Assembly: GCF_022699665.1 (NCBI RefSeq)
Contig: NZ_JALDNB010000002.1
Coordinates: 1-64,000, forward strand
Reading direction: 5' to 3'
DNA from: Chryseobacterium aahli
Lineage (GTDB): Bacteria > Bacteroidota > Bacteroidia > Flavobacteriales > Weeksellaceae
DNA: 64,000 bases
Below, piece by piece: positions 63,652 through 64,000 of this stretch; position 1 is the first letter of the stretch, and the number at the start of each line of letters is the position of its first letter. The position numbers were made by a program, and so were the translations under genes. The notes under the pieces were generated by a model. The model did no database searches. It saw only the letters and a list, made by a program, of their open reading frames with translations, and was not told the DNA's origin.

Positions 63652-64000
63652 ATGGAATTTTCATCAGTAAAAGGTGTATTTTTAAGATTTATATTAGTGC
63701 CACTATTGGCGGTAATTATGATGGGCATCATGGGTGCCATCAGACGAAATCAGCCTGCAATTAAAATTAAGGTTATTATCATCTATGTTTTGCTATGCAG
63801 TTTGTGCCTGGCAATTCCAGGTTTTTTTGGATTCTCAAGGAATTTATTTAATCCTTATTGGTATTTGATTTCGCAGGCGATTTACTTATTATTAGGAATC
63901 TTTCATGTTAATTTAATGCATCGATTCTTTAGAAAACACATTCAGTCATTTGGCTTAAGCGTTTTATTTGAATCTGTACTTTCAATCACATGTGTTCTTT
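63652..64000 (+). CDS. tssN: TssN-like T6SS membrane protein, 5' part only
   Basis: The frame is open from the ATG at 63652 to the window end (116 codons shown) and is cut by the window. It has membrane helices at about residues 9-28, 40-60, 70-90 and from 104 on, with short basic loops ('RRNQPAIKIK', 'RFFRKHIQ'). This multi-helix start and its place right after tssG match TssN, a T6SSiii-specific component that stands in for the TssJLM membrane complex in Bacteroidota. Only the N-terminal region can be judged. Confidence 0.6.
   Translation, partial: MEFSSVKGVFLRFILVPLLAVIMMGIMGAIRRNQPAIKIKVIIIYVLLCSLCLAIPGFFGFSRNLFNPYWYLISQAIYLLLGIFHVNLMHRFFRKHIQSFGLSVLFESVLSITCVL

Overview
The window looks like chromosome of a Chryseobacterium-type flavobacterium (Bacteroidota, Weeksellaceae-like). 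The evidence is AT-rich DNA, promoters of the TTG-N(19-21)-TATATTTG kind, a short primary sigma factor (288 aa), DUF4199, DUF2807, DUF4286 and HYC_CC_PP proteins, a GT117-type DUF2723 protein, metal-dependent KdsA, an atpD-atpC pair separate from the other ATP synthase genes, and Bacteroidota-type (T6SSiii) type VI secretion genes. No plasmid, prophage, insertion sequence or CRISPR array is visible. The first ~80 bases are homopolymer-rich and look like a raw contig end.

Layout. 1-3.6 kb: a secreted unknown, then the T6SS baseplate pair tssE-tssF. 3.6-9.1 kb (minus strand): an ABM monooxygenase and a DJ-1/PfpI protein behind a Crp/Fnr regulator, a YadA-head-like surface protein, and a TPR-AraC regulator. 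9.8-21 kb: uvrA, small envelope proteins (including an otherwise easily missed 50-aa lipoprotein and a His/Arg-rich protein with matching sigma-54-like upstream elements), gyrA, a TPR protein and menB. 21-28.6 kb: DUF2461, two PH-domain membrane proteins, menA, a UPF0173 hydrolase, the SRP RNA gene (minus strand), DUF4199, a GT2 glycosyltransferase and a DUF2807 lipoprotein. 28.6-39 kb: phosphosugar mutase, aminotransferase, kdsB, glutathione peroxidase, ribF, atpD-atpC. 39-45 kb: a (CCTAAA)n tract, a B12-type radical SAM protein, and a PLP enzyme pair that fits cysteate/sulfonolipid synthesis. 45-52 kb: two large GT-C membrane glycosyltransferases and kdsA. 52-58.5 kb: TonB-dependent receptor and a copper cluster ending in a CopA-CopB-like fusion. 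58.5-62.4 kb (minus strand): FAD monooxygenase, an unknown, rpoD, S1/P1 nuclease. 62.6-64 kb: tssG and the start of tssN.

How the genes fit together. The window is mostly housekeeping: menaquinone (menB, menA), Kdo for lipopolysaccharide (kdsB, kdsA), flavin (ribF), ATP synthase, DNA topology and repair, protein targeting. Accessory themes are the T6SS, whose baseplate genes tssEF and tssG lie 59 kb apart; copper handling; probable sulfonolipid synthesis; and probable envelope or protein glycosylation. Intergenic spaces carry several families of inverted repeats and many clear intrinsic terminators, which define the operons well. Several reading frames have spurious N-terminal extensions; the starts chosen here are explained in each entry.
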